Assembly: GCA_049585795.1 (NCBI GenBank)
Contig: JBAVAQ010000026.1
Span: 62,001-126,000 of the forward strand
DNA length: 64,000 bases
Reading direction: 5' to 3'
Source: JABDBE01 sp049585795
Lineage (GTDB): Bacteria > Acidobacteriota > Terriglobia > Terriglobales > Acidobacteriaceae
The position numbers were made by a program, and so were the translations under genes. Below, one piece after another: positions 7,361-16,971 of this stretch. Numbering within the stretch: the first letter of the stretch is position 1; every line of letters starts with the position of its first letter. The notes under the pieces were generated by a model, which was not told where the DNA came from, made no database searches, and was given only the letters and a program-made list of their open reading frames with translations.

Positions 7361-8479
7361 ATGAGAAATTGGTCCATTCCGGCGGGCCGGATATTCGGAG
7401 TCGAACTCCGTGTTCATCTAACGTTCTTTTTTCTCCTGATCTTCGTTTGGCTCACCGAGTCGACCCATGGTCCCGCCAACGCTGGTCGCGGTCTGGCTCT
7501 GGTGGGAATTATTTTCGGCAGTGTGGTGCTGCATGAACTGGGGCACGCGCTCGTAGGCATGCGCGCCGGGATTCCTGCCAAAGCAATTATTCTGCTGCCT
7601 ATCGGTGGCGTAACGCTGCTCGATGAAACTCAGCGTCCGCTGGAACCGGGCATGCTGACGTGGAAGCGGGATATCCGCATCGCTGTGGCCGGCCCCTTGG
7701 TCAATATTCTCATTGCGGTAGTCGCGGGCGGCATCCTGCTTGCCGTAGCGCCTCAGGTACACCTCTGGACGAAACCCTACGTTTATTCGGGAAATTTGCC
7801 GCGCAGCCTGGTTTGGGCAAACCTGGGACTGGCGCTCTTCAACCTCCTGCCGGCATATCCGATGGATGGGGGCCGGGTGTTACGGGCCGTGTTCAGCCGC
7901 ACCATGGATCCGGTGCGGGCCACGCGCCGCGCAGTTTCGATCGGTCAGGCCTTCGCCACTCTCTTCATGCTGGTGGGCATGCTGTGGAACATATGGCTCA
8001 CCATGATTGGTTTCTTCCTCTTCATTGCAGCGCAATTGGAGGAACGCTCGGCGGTGTTTCAGTCGGTACTCGAAACCGTCCGGTTGGAAGATATCATGCT
8101 GACCGACTTTGCCACTCTGTCTCCGGCGGATACTTTGGAAGACGCGTTAGACAAGGCTGTGCACTCCCTGCAGGATGATTTCCCCGTCATTCGCGGGAGC
8201 GACATGGTGGGCGTGATCTCGAAACAGAAAATCCTGGCGGCGCTGCGTGCGGAAGGAAACGGATATGTGCAGGCGGTGATGAACCGCATTTTCGAAGTCG
8301 CACAGAAGAAGGAATCGCTGGCCTCGGCTTTCCGCAAGCTGACCGCGCGCAACCTCAGCATTATCCCCGTGGTCGAGGACGAACGCCTGATTGGCATTGT
8401 CACCCTGCAAAACCTGATGCACTCTATGGCATTGCTCGCTGAAAGCCGGAAGTTGCGCAAAGCAGCGCTGAACTCCTAA
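7361..8479 (+). CDS. Site-2 protease family (M50) metalloprotease with CBS domains
   Basis: This is an integral-membrane zinc protease of 372 aa. The N-terminal half has about six membrane helices with the zinc motif VVLHELGHALVG in one helix. The third ligand motif, NLLPAYPMDGGRVLRA, lies about 110 residues later, as in the M50B branch. The C-terminal 130 residues form two CBS motifs (LEDIMLTDFATLSPADTLEDAL..., LSIIPVVEDERLIGIVTLQNL). The CBS pair probably tunes the protease to adenine nucleotides, as proposed for archaeal relatives. No anti-sigma factor substrate is adjacent, so the target is unknown. It appears to be a single-gene unit. Confidence 0.92.
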   Translation: MRNWSIPAGRIFGVELRVHLTFFFLLIFVWLTESTHGPANAGRGLALVGIIFGSVVLHELGHALVGMRAGIPAKAIILLPIGGVTLLDETQRPLEPGMLTWKRDIRIAVAGPLVNILIAVVAGGILLAVAPQVHLWTKPYVYSGNLPRSLVWANLGLALFNLLPAYPMDGGRVLRAVFSRTMDPVRATRRAVSIGQAFATLFMLVGMLWNIWLTMIGFFLFIAAQLEERSAVFQSVLETVRLEDIMLTDFATLSPADTLEDALDKAVHSLQDDFPVIRGSDMVGVISKQKILAALRAEGNGYVQAVMNRIFEVAQKKESLASAFRKLTARNLSIIPVVEDERLIGIVTLQNLMHSMALLAESRKLRKAALNS

Positions 8480-8482
8480 GAT

Positions 8483-8513
8483 CGCCACGGATTTCGCGTA
8501 TTTCCACGGATCA
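8483..8513. repeat. Copy of the CCACGGAT repeat
   Basis: GCCACGGATTTCGCG followed by TTTCCACGGATCAAG resembles the arms of the folK-terminating repeat at 1812-1881. It lies just after the site-2 protease stop codon, in the convergent gap before the outer-membrane gene. Confidence 0.55.
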
Positions 8514-8553
8514 AGACTTCTGGCGCCTCGATGGCTTCATTATCAACAGAGTT

Positions 8554-9216
8554 CTAAAACTTGAACACGATGCCGACCGAGGGCTCTGACATGAATGCTT
8601 TACTGCCCGTGGCCAGACTTACCGAGCTTCCTGAAACAGCCGTCACATTGAAATCCGGGGCATTGTAGACAAGCCCGCGATACTGCAACCGGAGGGCGAA
8701 TCTCCAGGGCAGCTGATAATCCACTCCTCCGCCGAATATGTACGCAACCCCAGTCTGGTTGCTCGTATTGAGAGGGGTCAGGACACGATTGGGAACGTCG
8801 GGGAGAAAATCGGGAAGAATCAGCCATGTCGTCTTTGGCGAGAACCTCAGCGCTCCAGCGCCTGCCAGTACGAAGGCCTGGACTTTGCCTTTTTCGTACA
8901 GGTTATAGACAAAGGCGCCACTGAGTTCTCTGATCGAGTCCAGGGTATGTAGGTCGACGTTGCTTTGGTAGATCTGAGAATTCCTGGCGGAACCAAAGTT
9001 GAACTCAAGCGAGGTTCTGGGCCTGAACCTGAAGCGAAAAGTCCCGAAAAAATTCGAGCCGATGGTTGCGCTCTGTTGAATCCCATTTCCACTGGTGGAT
9101 TTGGTAATAACGGGTCCGCCGTTGAAGCTGGCATTGAAGCGACCGTAATCCTGGCTGAGCGCCAGCGAGGTAAAAAGAAATAATGCAATCCATATCAGTG
9201 CTGCTTTCTTGAGCAT
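8554..9216 (-). CDS. Outer-membrane beta-barrel protein
   Basis: The 220-aa product has a signal peptide (MLKKAALIWIALFLFTSLALSQ) and then alternating hydrophobic strands. Examples are TFRFRFRPRTSLEFNFG, GAFVYNLYEKGKVQAFVLAGAG, WRFALRLQYRGLVY, and the terminal SVGIVFKF ending in phenylalanine as in BAM-assembled porin-like proteins. It resembles small OmpA/OmpW-type eight-stranded barrels without a peptidoglycan-binding domain. GAGAGGA lies about seven bases before the ATG. The specific role is unknown. It stands alone between convergent and tandem neighbours. Confidence 0.82.
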   Translation of the reverse strand: MLKKAALIWIALFLFTSLALSQDYGRFNASFNGGPVITKSTSGNGIQQSATIGSNFFGTFRFRFRPRTSLEFNFGSARNSQIYQSNVDLHTLDSIRELSGAFVYNLYEKGKVQAFVLAGAGALRFSPKTTWLILPDFLPDVPNRVLTPLNTSNQTGVAYIFGGGVDYQLPWRFALRLQYRGLVYNAPDFNVTAVSGSSVSLATGSKAFMSEPSVGIVFKF

Positions 9217-9353
9217 CAAGTGTCCTCTCGATGTAGTTTGATAGCGAGTCCTGTCATATTAATGTAGCGGGTTTGCAGGATTAAAGCCCGTTGTCGACTT
9301 CATGGGTTAAGGCCGGACACTTGAGAATGACCAAGCCGCTGATTTGGGATTCA

Positions 9354-11360
9354 TTACGCGGCTCCGAAGAAGTCCTCGACGACTCCCAATTCAGTTGTCT
9401 TCTGGTAATTTGGCAGGCTCTCGACGAATACTCTTCCATACGCTTTCTTCAAGATGCGATTGTCCAGCAATGCGAGCAGGCCGCGATCGTGCAGTGAGCG
9501 AATGAGCCGCCCGAAGCCTTGTTTCAGAGTAATCACGGCTGCCGGTACTTGATATTGAAAGAAGGCGTTGCCGCCCTCGGCATCGATCGACTTCACCCGC
9601 GCCGCGACCACTGGATCGCTGGGCACGGCGAAGGGCAGACGGTCGATGATGACGCAACTGAGTTGTTCTCCCTGCACGTCGACGCCCTGCCAAAACGACG
9701 AGGTCGCAAAAAGCACCGCATTCGGCGTCAGTCGGAATTCCTCGAGCAGCGCGCTTTTCGGCGCGTCCCCTTGTAGCAGCATGGGAAAATCGAGATCACC
9801 CAGCAGCCGCTGGTAGACATCGTTCATTTGCGCGTAGCTGGTAAACAAGACGAACGCCCGGCCGCGCGTGATCTCGAGTAATCGGCGGATGCGATCCGCG
9901 GCTTTGGCCGCGAACTGCGGTGTACGCGGATCGGGCAGGTCGGGAGGCACGTAGAGCAGCGCCTGGTTTTCGTAATCGAAGTGCGAGGGCAGAACCGATT
10001 CTCTCGTGTGCTCAAGCCCAAGTCGACGGCGCATGTACTCGAAGCCTCCGCCCACGGCGAGCGTGGCCGAAGTCAGGACGGCGCACTCGAGCTTGTCGAA
10101 CAAACAAGCCTTCAGGATTGGCGCCACGTCGATCGGCGTGGCCTGCAGAAAAACGTTGAGCTTGTCGCGTCCCCCGCGGCGCCGCTCGATCCAGAAGACG
10201 GTATTGTGGTCTTCAGATTCCATCAGGAAACCGAACTGCACCTGCAGTTCCTGCGCGCGCCTGGCAAAGTTGAAGACTTCCTCAGGCTTCGATGGCAGGT
10301 TTTCGAGCTCCGAGTTCAACCGAGTAAATGATTGTTGCAGAGTCATGAACTCTTCGCCGTTTTCTTCCAGGAAATCGCGGCGGTTCTCGAAGGAAAAGCG
10401 TCCTTCACCCTGCGGCAGCAAGGCAAAGAAAAACATCGAGCGTTCCCGCAGGCTCTTCAACGCGCTTGAAATCGCCACCGAAAGCATGTGATTCCGTTGC
10501 AGAGACGCTTCTACGTCCCGACATAGCTCTTCCACGCGTCCATTGCTGACCGAGACGCCGAAGTAGCTGCCAGCGACATCTTCGAGTTCGTGGGCTTCAT
10601 CGAAAATCACTGCGCCGACTTCCGGCAAAATGCCGGCGTCGGGCGCGTACTCAGCTTGCTGCTTGATCGAGAGATCGGCAAAAAATAAATGATGGTTGAC
10701 GATAATGATGTCGCTTTCCATCGCCCGCCGGCGCATTTCTGTGATGAAACATTTGTCCCACGAGCTGCACTTCTGCCCGATGCAAGCATCGGCGCGTGCG
10801 TCGATCTTGTGCCAGAGCGCGCTGGCCTCGGGCAGTTCCGCGAGTTCGGCGCGGTCTCCGGTTTGGGTAGTCTTCTCCCACGCGGCGATGGCGCGATAAT
10901 GCTCAATCTCCTCCAATCCGCTTAGCACTGGCTGATCGGTGAGGTCGTAGAGCTTTTTGCGACACAGATAATTATTTCGTCCCTTCATGTAACAGACATT
11001 CAACCGGCCTGTTCCGTCGGGAAACAGCGCCTGCTCAAGAAAAGGAATATCCTTGTGGAAGAGCTGCTCCTGCAAATTCTTAGTGCCGGTCGAAATAATC
11101 ACACGCTTGCCTGAGCGAATTACCGGGACGAGATAGGCGAGAGTCTTACCAGTTCCCGTGCCCGCCTCGACGATGAGATGACGTTTTTCTTCGAGGGCCT
11201 GCTCGACCGATTGGGCCATTTGCAGCTGTCCGCGGCGAAATTCGTAGGCGGGATGGGTGCGCGAAAGCAGGCCTCCGGGGGCGAAGAATTGGTAGAGCGA
11301 GACAGCCTGTTTCTTAGAGCCGGAGACTGCAGCAGACGCGGGCTGAGAGGTCGGGGCCAC
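9354..11360 (-). CDS. dinG: DinG/Rad3-type ATP-dependent DNA helicase
   Basis: This XPD-like 5'-3' helicase for DNA repair and R-loop removal shows Walker A (EAGTGTGKTLAYLVP), a cysteine set for a 4Fe-4S cluster (CYMKGRNNYLCRKK, then CIGQKCSSWDKC), a DEAH box (VIFDEAHELEDV) and the C-terminal motifs FVLFTSYAQM and KQGFGRLIRS. The frame extends to 11492, but the extra residues are encoded by two palindromic repeats. I therefore prefer the GTG at 11360; a TTATTATAG stretch just before it could be a -10 box. This start is a judgement. The gene is divergent from der. Confidence 0.9.
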   Translation of the reverse strand: MAPTSQPASAAVSGSKKQAVSLYQFFAPGGLLSRTHPAYEFRRGQLQMAQSVEQALEEKRHLIVEAGTGTGKTLAYLVPVIRSGKRVIISTGTKNLQEQLFHKDIPFLEQALFPDGTGRLNVCYMKGRNNYLCRKKLYDLTDQPVLSGLEEIEHYRAIAAWEKTTQTGDRAELAELPEASALWHKIDARADACIGQKCSSWDKCFITEMRRRAMESDIIIVNHHLFFADLSIKQQAEYAPDAGILPEVGAVIFDEAHELEDVAGSYFGVSVSNGRVEELCRDVEASLQRNHMLSVAISSALKSLRERSMFFFALLPQGEGRFSFENRRDFLEENGEEFMTLQQSFTRLNSELENLPSKPEEVFNFARRAQELQVQFGFLMESEDHNTVFWIERRRGGRDKLNVFLQATPIDVAPILKACLFDKLECAVLTSATLAVGGGFEYMRRRLGLEHTRESVLPSHFDYENQALLYVPPDLPDPRTPQFAAKAADRIRRLLEITRGRAFVLFTSYAQMNDVYQRLLGDLDFPMLLQGDAPKSALLEEFRLTPNAVLFATSSFWQGVDVQGEQLSCVIIDRLPFAVPSDPVVAARVKSIDAEGGNAFFQYQVPAAVITLKQGFGRLIRSLHDRGLLALLDNRILKKAYGRVFVESLPNYQKTTELGVVEDFFGAA

Positions 11361-11396
11361 GGAGTCTCTATAATAAGCCACTGGCGCGCGGAGGGC

Positions 11397-11420
11397 AGAG
11401 ACGTTGCAAGCAACGTCTCT
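11397..11420. repeat. Near-perfect palindrome AGAGACGTTGC-AA-GCAACGTCTCT
   Basis: Two 11-bp arms are separated by two bases, the best-preserved member of a family with copies at 18375, 21331, 29261, 46345 and 46391. It lies in the dinG-der divergent gap and would be translated in the overlong dinG frame. Confidence 0.8.
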
Positions 11421-11467
11421 ACAGTAGCGGCAGATTGCTACGTTCGGGCTACAAAACAACCGAGCCT

Positions 11468-11488
11468 GCGCGGGTAAGAAACCCGCGC
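11468..11488. repeat. Palindrome GCGCGGGT-AAGAA-ACCCGCGC
   Basis: Perfect 8-bp arms around a 5-base loop, immediately before the der start region. It is a separate palindrome type from the 11397 element. Similar GC-rich words followed by CTACAAAG occur at about 1290 and 47775. Confidence 0.65.
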
Positions 11489-11522
11489 CCACACAATCTT
11501 GACCCGAATCAATCCCAACTCG

Positions 11523-12989
11523 ATGAGTGCTCCGGCTGCGGCCGGTGTTCCAACTATTGCGATCGTTGGCCGCCCCAACGTCGGCAAGTCCACGCTATTT
11601 AATCGGATCGTTGGTTCGCGGCGCGCCATTGTCGGCGACGAACCCGGGATCACGCGTGACCGACTCTACGGCGAAGCTCACTTTCGCGGACATCGCCTGC
11701 GCATTGTGGATACCGGCGGAATCGAACCCGACGAAAAAGATTTGATCCCATCAGAAATCTTTCGCCAGGCCAAAGTCGCGTTAGCCGAGGCTGACGCGAT
11801 CATTCTGGTGGTGGACGGACGCAGCGAACTTACCGCAACCGATCTCGATTTGGCGCGTCTGCTGTTGCGTGGCGGCAAGCCGCTGTTCCTGGCCGTAAAC
11901 AAGATCGATAGCGAAAAACAGCAGTCGCTCACCGACGAATTCCACCGCCTGGGGATTAGAAAGATATTTCCTGTTTCCGCCGAGCACGGTCGCGGCGTAG
12001 ACGACGTTCTCGAAGCGGTCTTTGAAGCTCTGAAGCTCGGAAGCGTGACTCCCGAGAGCAGCGAAGCTGAAGGCGCTGGACTTGAACGAGCCAAGTCCGA
12101 TGAAGAGGCGGAGAACTCGCCGGAAGCCGAAATTGCTCCCGAACCCAAGGAAGTTAAAGTTGCGATTATCGGGCACCCCAACGTGGGCAAGTCGACGCTA
12201 CTGAATCGGCTCACCGGAAGCTCTCGCGCCATCGTTTCGCCGATTCCAGGCACGACTCGCGACGCCGTCGATGAGGTCATCGAAATCAATGGCAAGAGTT
12301 TCCGTTTTATCGATACCGCCGGAATCCGGCGAAAAGGCAAAACGCATCTGATGGCGGAAAAACTCTCCGTCGTGATGGCGCGCAAGCATCTTGACGCCGC
12401 TGACATTGCCCTACTGGTGATCGATGCCACGGAGGGCGTCAGCGCGCTCGATGCGACCATCGCCGGCTACGCCCATGAGAGCGGCCGGTCCGTCATCGTC
12501 ATTGTGAACAAGTGGGATCTAGTGACAAGTGGTCAGAAGAAACCGGGGCGCGAGTCGAAAGCGACGCGTATTCGCGAGAGCCATAGCCCGACTGATCGCG
12601 AGGCATACGAGCAAAGAGTCCGCTACGACCTCAAATTCTTAAGCTATGCGCCGGTGCTGTTCGTCTCCGCCGCGACCGGTAAAGGAGTGGAGAAGATCTT
12701 TCCCACGCTGGAAGAAGTCGCGGCCGAGCGACGCAAGCGCATTCCGACCGCCGAAATGAACCGCTTCCTGAAGTACATCGACTTCGAGCGGGCCTCAGTG
12801 CCGGCACGCCAGCAGGTCAAAATCTATTACATGACGCAAGCGGGTGTGTCCCCGCCAACGTTCGTGCTTTTCACGAATCGCAAGGTGAAGCTGCACTTTT
12901 CCTACCAGCGATTTCTGGAGAATCAATTGCGAAAAGCCTTCGGATTCGTGGGCTCGCCGATTTGGATTAAAAACCGGGCGCGAGAATAA
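11523..12989 (+). CDS. der: Ribosome-assembly GTPase Der (EngA)
   Basis: Der is an essential tandem GTPase in 50S subunit maturation. Both G domains are complete: first GRPNVGKST, DTGGIE and NKID; second GHPNVGKST, DTAGIRRKGK and NKWD. The C-terminal KH-like domain (VPARQQVKIYYMTQAGVSPPTFVLF...) follows. I use the ATG at 11523 (MSAPAAAG) and not the TTG at 11499. At 488 aa it is a little longer than usual because of an acidic linker between the G domains (about residues 175-212) and a basic insertion after NKWD (SGQKKPGRESKATRIRESHS). Both lie in places where Der varies. It is divergent from dinG. Confidence 0.96.
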   Translation: MSAPAAAGVPTIAIVGRPNVGKSTLFNRIVGSRRAIVGDEPGITRDRLYGEAHFRGHRLRIVDTGGIEPDEKDLIPSEIFRQAKVALAEADAIILVVDGRSELTATDLDLARLLLRGGKPLFLAVNKIDSEKQQSLTDEFHRLGIRKIFPVSAEHGRGVDDVLEAVFEALKLGSVTPESSEAEGAGLERAKSDEEAENSPEAEIAPEPKEVKVAIIGHPNVGKSTLLNRLTGSSRAIVSPIPGTTRDAVDEVIEINGKSFRFIDTAGIRRKGKTHLMAEKLSVVMARKHLDAADIALLVIDATEGVSALDATIAGYAHESGRSVIVIVNKWDLVTSGQKKPGRESKATRIRESHSPTDREAYEQRVRYDLKFLSYAPVLFVSAATGKGVEKIFPTLEEVAAERRKRIPTAEMNRFLKYIDFERASVPARQQVKIYYMTQAGVSPPTFVLFTNRKVKLHFSYQRFLENQLRKAFGFVGSPIWIKNRARE

Positions 12990-12999
12990 AACCGCATCG

Positions 13000-13431
13000 T
13001 TAGCGGTCTTTCGTTAGCAATCCCACGCGATCCACGCCGGCTTCCCGCGCAATATCAAAGACGTCGGCCACGAACTCGAAATCGACATCATCGTCGCCGC
13101 GCACAAACGCGATTCGCTCTGCGCGAATCTTGAAGATGTCGTGCAGTCGGCTTTGCAAATCGTCCCATTTCACGGCTTCCTGATTGATCTTGAGCGCCGG
13201 AACTTGGCCCTGCGCGCTCCACGACACCTGAATCACAATGGTCCGGTCGATGGGGACAGGTTGGTTCTTGTCATCCGGCGCGGGTTGGGGAATCTGCGCC
13301 TCCAGACCTTTTGTCTTCGACATCGACACCACCACCATGAAGACAATGATCAGCACCAGCAACACATCAATCAGGGGAGTAACGTTGATTTGCGGATTGG
13401 ACGGACCACCGCCTGCCATCGAGAACGCCAT
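13000..13431 (-). CDS. ExbD/TolR family biopolymer transport protein
   Basis: ExbD/TolR proteins form the proton channel with ExbB/TolQ that powers TonB- or Tol-dependent outer-membrane work. The start is the ATG at 13431, nine bases after AGAGGAG (MAFSMAGGG). The protein of 143 aa shows the signature INVTPLIDVLLVLIIVFMVVV, with the essential membrane aspartate in PLID, then a periplasmic domain ending DVDFEFVADVFDIAREAGVDRVGLLT. No exbB or tonB is adjacent, so it must work with partners elsewhere. A lone C-terminal TonB domain is found in the fusion gene at 31770. Confidence 0.93.
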   Translation of the reverse strand: MAFSMAGGGPSNPQINVTPLIDVLLVLIIVFMVVVSMSKTKGLEAQIPQPAPDDKNQPVPIDRTIVIQVSWSAQGQVPALKINQEAVKWDDLQSRLHDIFKIRAERIAFVRGDDDVDFEFVADVFDIAREAGVDRVGLLTKDR

Positions 13432-13595
13432 TGGAATCGCTCCTCTCGGGCACGCGTGTCTGAGAAGATTTGACACCCTCGCCGGCGAGTAAGTTCCACA
13501 GGAAAACAAAATTCAGCGTGAATGCTTGCACCTCTCGTTCCGGCCATGCATCATTAGAAATCAAACTTCGGCGTCAAGGCTGCCCCCGAGCAAGA

Positions 13596-14405
13596 ATGCA
13601 TACTCGACAGCACTTAGTTTTCGCGCTGATATCGTTCGGAGTGATCCTGTCTCTTTCCACAGTCGTTCCCGTGCGGGCGCAAGACAACTACGAGATTCAG
13701 GTCTATGGCTCGGATCTGGTTGCTCCCGATCACACCATGGTGGAGCTGCATTCGAACTTCACAGTCGAAGGCAGTAAGACGACAATCGACGGCGTCCTGC
13801 CCACCAACCACGCCGAGCATGAGACTGTGGAAATCACCCAGGGTTTCACCGACTGGTTCGAAACCGGCTTTTATATCTTCACCAGCATTCAGTCCGATGG
13901 CGGCTGGCAGTGGGTAGGCGATCACATCCGTCCGCGCTTCCGCATTCCGGAGTCGTGGCACTGGCCGGTGGGAGTCAGTTTGTCGAACGAAATCGGCTAC
14001 CAGCGCGCCGCATTCTCTGCTGATACCTGGACCTGGGAAATCCGTCCCATCGTGGATAAGAAAATCGGCCGCTGGTATCTGGACTTCAATCCCACGCTCG
14101 ACCGCTCATTTCATGGCCCCAGCGTGAACCAGGGCGTGGTCTTCTCGCCCAATTTCAAATTCAGTTACGACTTCACCAAGCGGATCGCGGGCGGGTTGGA
14201 ATATTACGCGTCCTACGGACCAATCACGGATTTCGTTCCCCTTCACGATCAGCAACAACAGTTCGTTCCCGCTATCGATCTCGATCTGGGGCCGGAGTGG
14301 GAATTCAACTTCGGGGTCGGCGTCGGCGCTACGGCGTCCACTGATCACCTGATTATCAAGTGCATCATCGGCCGGCGTTTCTCCTGGACGCGCGACCACA
14401 AATAG
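13596..14405 (+). CDS. Predicted outer-membrane beta-barrel protein
   Basis: I start at the ATG at 13596, which opens a signal peptide (MHTRQHLVFALISFGVILSLSTVVPVRAQ). The mature 240 residues alternate polar and hydrophobic positions as in barrel strands, for example VELHSNFTVEG, WFETGFYIFTSI, RWYLDFNPTLDRSF and WEFNFGVGVGATAS. It resembles the loosely defined MetA-pathway or transporter-like barrel proteins, without any motif that fixes a substrate. The divergent arrangement with exbD, with starts about 165 bases apart, may mean shared regulation. Confidence 0.75.
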   Translation: MHTRQHLVFALISFGVILSLSTVVPVRAQDNYEIQVYGSDLVAPDHTMVELHSNFTVEGSKTTIDGVLPTNHAEHETVEITQGFTDWFETGFYIFTSIQSDGGWQWVGDHIRPRFRIPESWHWPVGVSLSNEIGYQRAAFSADTWTWEIRPIVDKKIGRWYLDFNPTLDRSFHGPSVNQGVVFSPNFKFSYDFTKRIAGGLEYYASYGPITDFVPLHDQQQQFVPAIDLDLGPEWEFNFGVGVGATASTDHLIIKCIIGRRFSWTRDHK

Positions 14406-14475
14406 CATTACCCACTAAGGGAACCGCGGAGCTTGCTCGCGTCCTGTCCAGCGCGAAACTTAAGTCAACGCTTCT

Positions 14476-15549
14476 CTAGCCAATCGGTTCCGGTGGCAAG
14501 AACGGTGGTGGCGTTGCTGAAGGCGGCGGAGCTACGGCTGGCGGCGCTGGATGCAGCAGGGAGTCAAGCGCCGGGTAGCGCGATGCCAAGAAGTAAATGG
14601 AATAAGCTGGGAAGAATACAATCGCCGGCACCGAGATCAAAGACATCAAAAACAGCAAAACCGCAAGCACAACGCACCCTATAACCACGGCCAGCGTAAT
14701 TGTGTAGAGGTTCCAGGTAAGGCCGGCAGCCTTTCCAAGCATTACGGCGACGACACCAAAGCCGCCAACCGGAATCAGCAAAATAAGAATCACGATGAAG
14801 GTAGCAATTCCCACAATTACCGCGGCACCGAAAGCCATCACGATCTTCAGACCCAGATAGCCGGCGTAGCTGCCCTTCTCGGATTGCAACCTGGGCAGAA
14901 GGCGCCGCCATCCTTCGAACGCGCTGATATTTTCCAGGGCCATTTCTGGGATAACGAAATCCTTAGTCAGAACATGGACCACCAGCGCGAGCAATAGGAA
15001 GCACGCCACCACAAAAAACAAAACCATCCCGCCCAAAATCAGCGGAAGCAGATGTTGCCGGGGATCTCTAAGCCATCCTGCGGCGAGAGCGAAAGCCGCT
15101 GGAACTCCAACCAGCACCGTCATGCCGACGGCCATCGCCAGGATGAAAAGGAGTTGCCATACGAAGTAGCGCAAGCCGGCCCCTGTTCGCCGGGACCAGT
15201 AGCGCCGGATTTCGCAGCGTTTCGCAATGATGCTATCGAACAAGATAAAGCGCATGACGCTGCTCACATAGAGAAACAATATCCACAAAATCATCGCCAG
15301 CACGATCAACAATGCGATCAATGAGGCGTACATCAAGAGATTGACGTGAGGGAACGGGAAATGCTGCCCGCCACGGGGACGTGTTGGTGACCCCCAGCTG
15401 CTGCCGTTGCATCCCCCGGAACTGAGTTCACCGGCGAGAAAACCCACGAATGCAAGTTTCACCCATTGCGCCACCCGGAACGGCTGCAGCAGTTGCTCCT
15501 TCGTGTGCTGGAAGGCGGGTCCGACGGCATCGATCGCGGAAATCGGCAA
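14476..15549 (-). CDS. Multi-pass membrane protein of unknown function
   Basis: The 357-aa protein begins at a TTG codon (15549) six bases after GAGGTG; there is no usable ATG. It starts MPISAIDAVGPAFQHTKEQLLQPFRVAQWVKLAFVGFLAG split here by a glycine/serine-rich loop. It then has at least six strong membrane helices, and it ends in a proline-rich cytoplasmic or periplasmic tail (HPAPPAVAPPPSATPPPFLPP). The repeated layout resembles the membrane domain found beside glycerophosphodiester phosphodiesterases, but I would not assign function. No partner gene is adjacent. Confidence 0.8.
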   Translation of the reverse strand: MPISAIDAVGPAFQHTKEQLLQPFRVAQWVKLAFVGFLAGELSSGGCNGSSWGSPTRPRGGQHFPFPHVNLLMYASLIALLIVLAMILWILFLYVSSVMRFILFDSIIAKRCEIRRYWSRRTGAGLRYFVWQLLFILAMAVGMTVLVGVPAAFALAAGWLRDPRQHLLPLILGGMVLFFVVACFLLLALVVHVLTKDFVIPEMALENISAFEGWRRLLPRLQSEKGSYAGYLGLKIVMAFGAAVIVGIATFIVILILLIPVGGFGVVAVMLGKAAGLTWNLYTITLAVVIGCVVLAVLLFLMSLISVPAIVFFPAYSIYFLASRYPALDSLLHPAPPAVAPPPSATPPPFLPPEPIG

Positions 15550-15647
15550 GCAGGCACCTCACGGAGTTCGGAGGAACTGGCAGCAAGGTACCGCTAACCG
15601 GAATCGGGGTCAAATGATATTTGCAACAGAGAGCTAGTGGCCGATAC

Positions 15648-16904
15648 TCACTCGTAGCGCAGCGCTTCTACCGGATCCAGCTTCGAAGCGCGCAGCGCGG
15701 GCACCAATCCGCTGATCACGCCGACCACCAGCAGCACCAGCGTGGAAAGGGTTACCGTCATCAACGAGATTTGCAGATGGATGTCAGCCTTGCCGGAAGT
15801 GTCTTCAAAGAGCGGCCCCATCAGCGGCAAGGTGCCCACGGCTGCGGCGATTGCATAGGACAAAAGCACACCGATAGCGCCGCCCAACATCATGATCAGT
15901 AATGTCTCGGCCAGAAACTGAAACTTGATGTGGCGTTTTCTTGCGCCCAAAGCGCGGCGGAGGCCAATCTCTCGGATACGTTCATCCACGGAAACCAGCA
16001 TGATGTTCATAACCCCAACTCCGCCGATGCCCAGAGTCAGGGTTCCGATAAAAATGAGCAGCACCTGCAGCCCGATGGTGAGCGCGTCAATGACCGGACG
16101 GAACTCATCACGGCCGAACATCTGAATTGCTTTCGGATCCGTCGGCGAGAATTGCTGTCGAGTCGCGACGGCGGCCAGTACCTGCGCCATCGCTTTCTTT
16201 TCAAACTGCGGCGCAATCGGGGCAAAAACCATGACATCCGCGTCCCGTGTATTCCAGAGATCACCCGCCGTGGAATAGGGGATCCAGACTGAGTCGTCGT
16301 CGCTGCTGAAGTAATTGCTGAGCTGGATTTTGCGCGCCATCACGCCGATCACGGTAAAGCGCACGCCGCCGATCGCCACCGTTTCGCCGACTGCGGGACG
16401 CCCGCTGAACAATTGCTCGCGAACGCGTCCACCGAGAAAGGCGACGCGCCGCCGTTCCAGTTCGTCGCTGGCATTGATCCAGCGTCCCTGCGCTGGGACT
16501 TCATTGCGCATTTCTCCATATTCAGGACACACCCCGCGGATAGCGGCAGTCCCGACCAATCTGTCGCCGTAGGCAATTCCGGGGTGGGAGTGGGTCTCGA
16601 GGCAAACATGCTTTACCAGAGGCGCGGTTTCTTTCACCATATCAACGTCAGCCTGCTCGAAGACTACTTTCTTGCCCGCCCGCTGCCCGCCGGGTTGTTC
16701 GCTAGTCTGCTGTGGCCAGCAGATGACCACGCTTTTGCCGAAGGCATCGAAGCTGCCAGCGAGAATTTTTCGGAAGCTGCTGCCATAGGCGATAAGTAGT
16801 GTGACCGTCGTGATGCCCCAAACGATCCCCAGCATAGTGAGCAGGCTGCGCGTGGTGTTGCGCTTGAGTGCGATCCAGGCTTCGCGAATGATTTCGATTA
16901 GCAT
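15648..16904 (-). CDS. MacB-like ABC transporter permease (no ATPase domain)
   Basis: The 418-aa protein has the MacB/FtsX permease layout. It opens with an N-terminal helix (RSLLTMLGIVWGITTVTLLIAYG) and a large periplasmic MacB-type domain of about 230 residues. Three C-terminal helices follow, the first containing GIGGVGVMNIMLVSVDERIREIGLRRALGA (here broken by the window rules), and the protein ends VPALRASKLDPVEALRYE. Such permeases act with a separate ATPase and an adaptor in export of lipids, peptides or drugs. Neither partner is adjacent. A sister gene lies directly upstream on the same strand, separated only by a repeat. Confidence 0.9.
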   Translation of the reverse strand: MLIEIIREAWIALKRNTTRSLLTMLGIVWGITTVTLLIAYGSSFRKILAGSFDAFGKSVVICWPQQTSEQPGGQRAGKKVVFEQADVDMVKETAPLVKHVCLETHSHPGIAYGDRLVGTAAIRGVCPEYGEMRNEVPAQGRWINASDELERRRVAFLGGRVREQLFSGRPAVGETVAIGGVRFTVIGVMARKIQLSNYFSSDDDSVWIPYSTAGDLWNTRDADVMVFAPIAPQFEKKAMAQVLAAVATRQQFSPTDPKAIQMFGRDEFRPVIDALTIGLQVLLIFIGTLTLGIGGVGVMNIMLVSVDERIREIGLRRALGARKRHIKFQFLAETLLIMMLGGAIGVLLSYAIAAAVGTLPLMGPLFEDTSGKADIHLQISLMTVTLSTLVLLVVGVISGLVPALRASKLDPVEALRYE

Positions 16905-16971
16905 CGCTTCTGTCGATTCGCAAAAGCATGAACCGCGCAGGAAGCGAAGTTACCAAAGGTGGCGGAATTGA

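Noticed and set aside
11361..11492. N-terminal extension of dinG
   Set aside because: The 44 extra codons are made of two palindromic repeats and would give a cysteine-rich start unlike other DinG proteins; a GTG at 11360 fits better.
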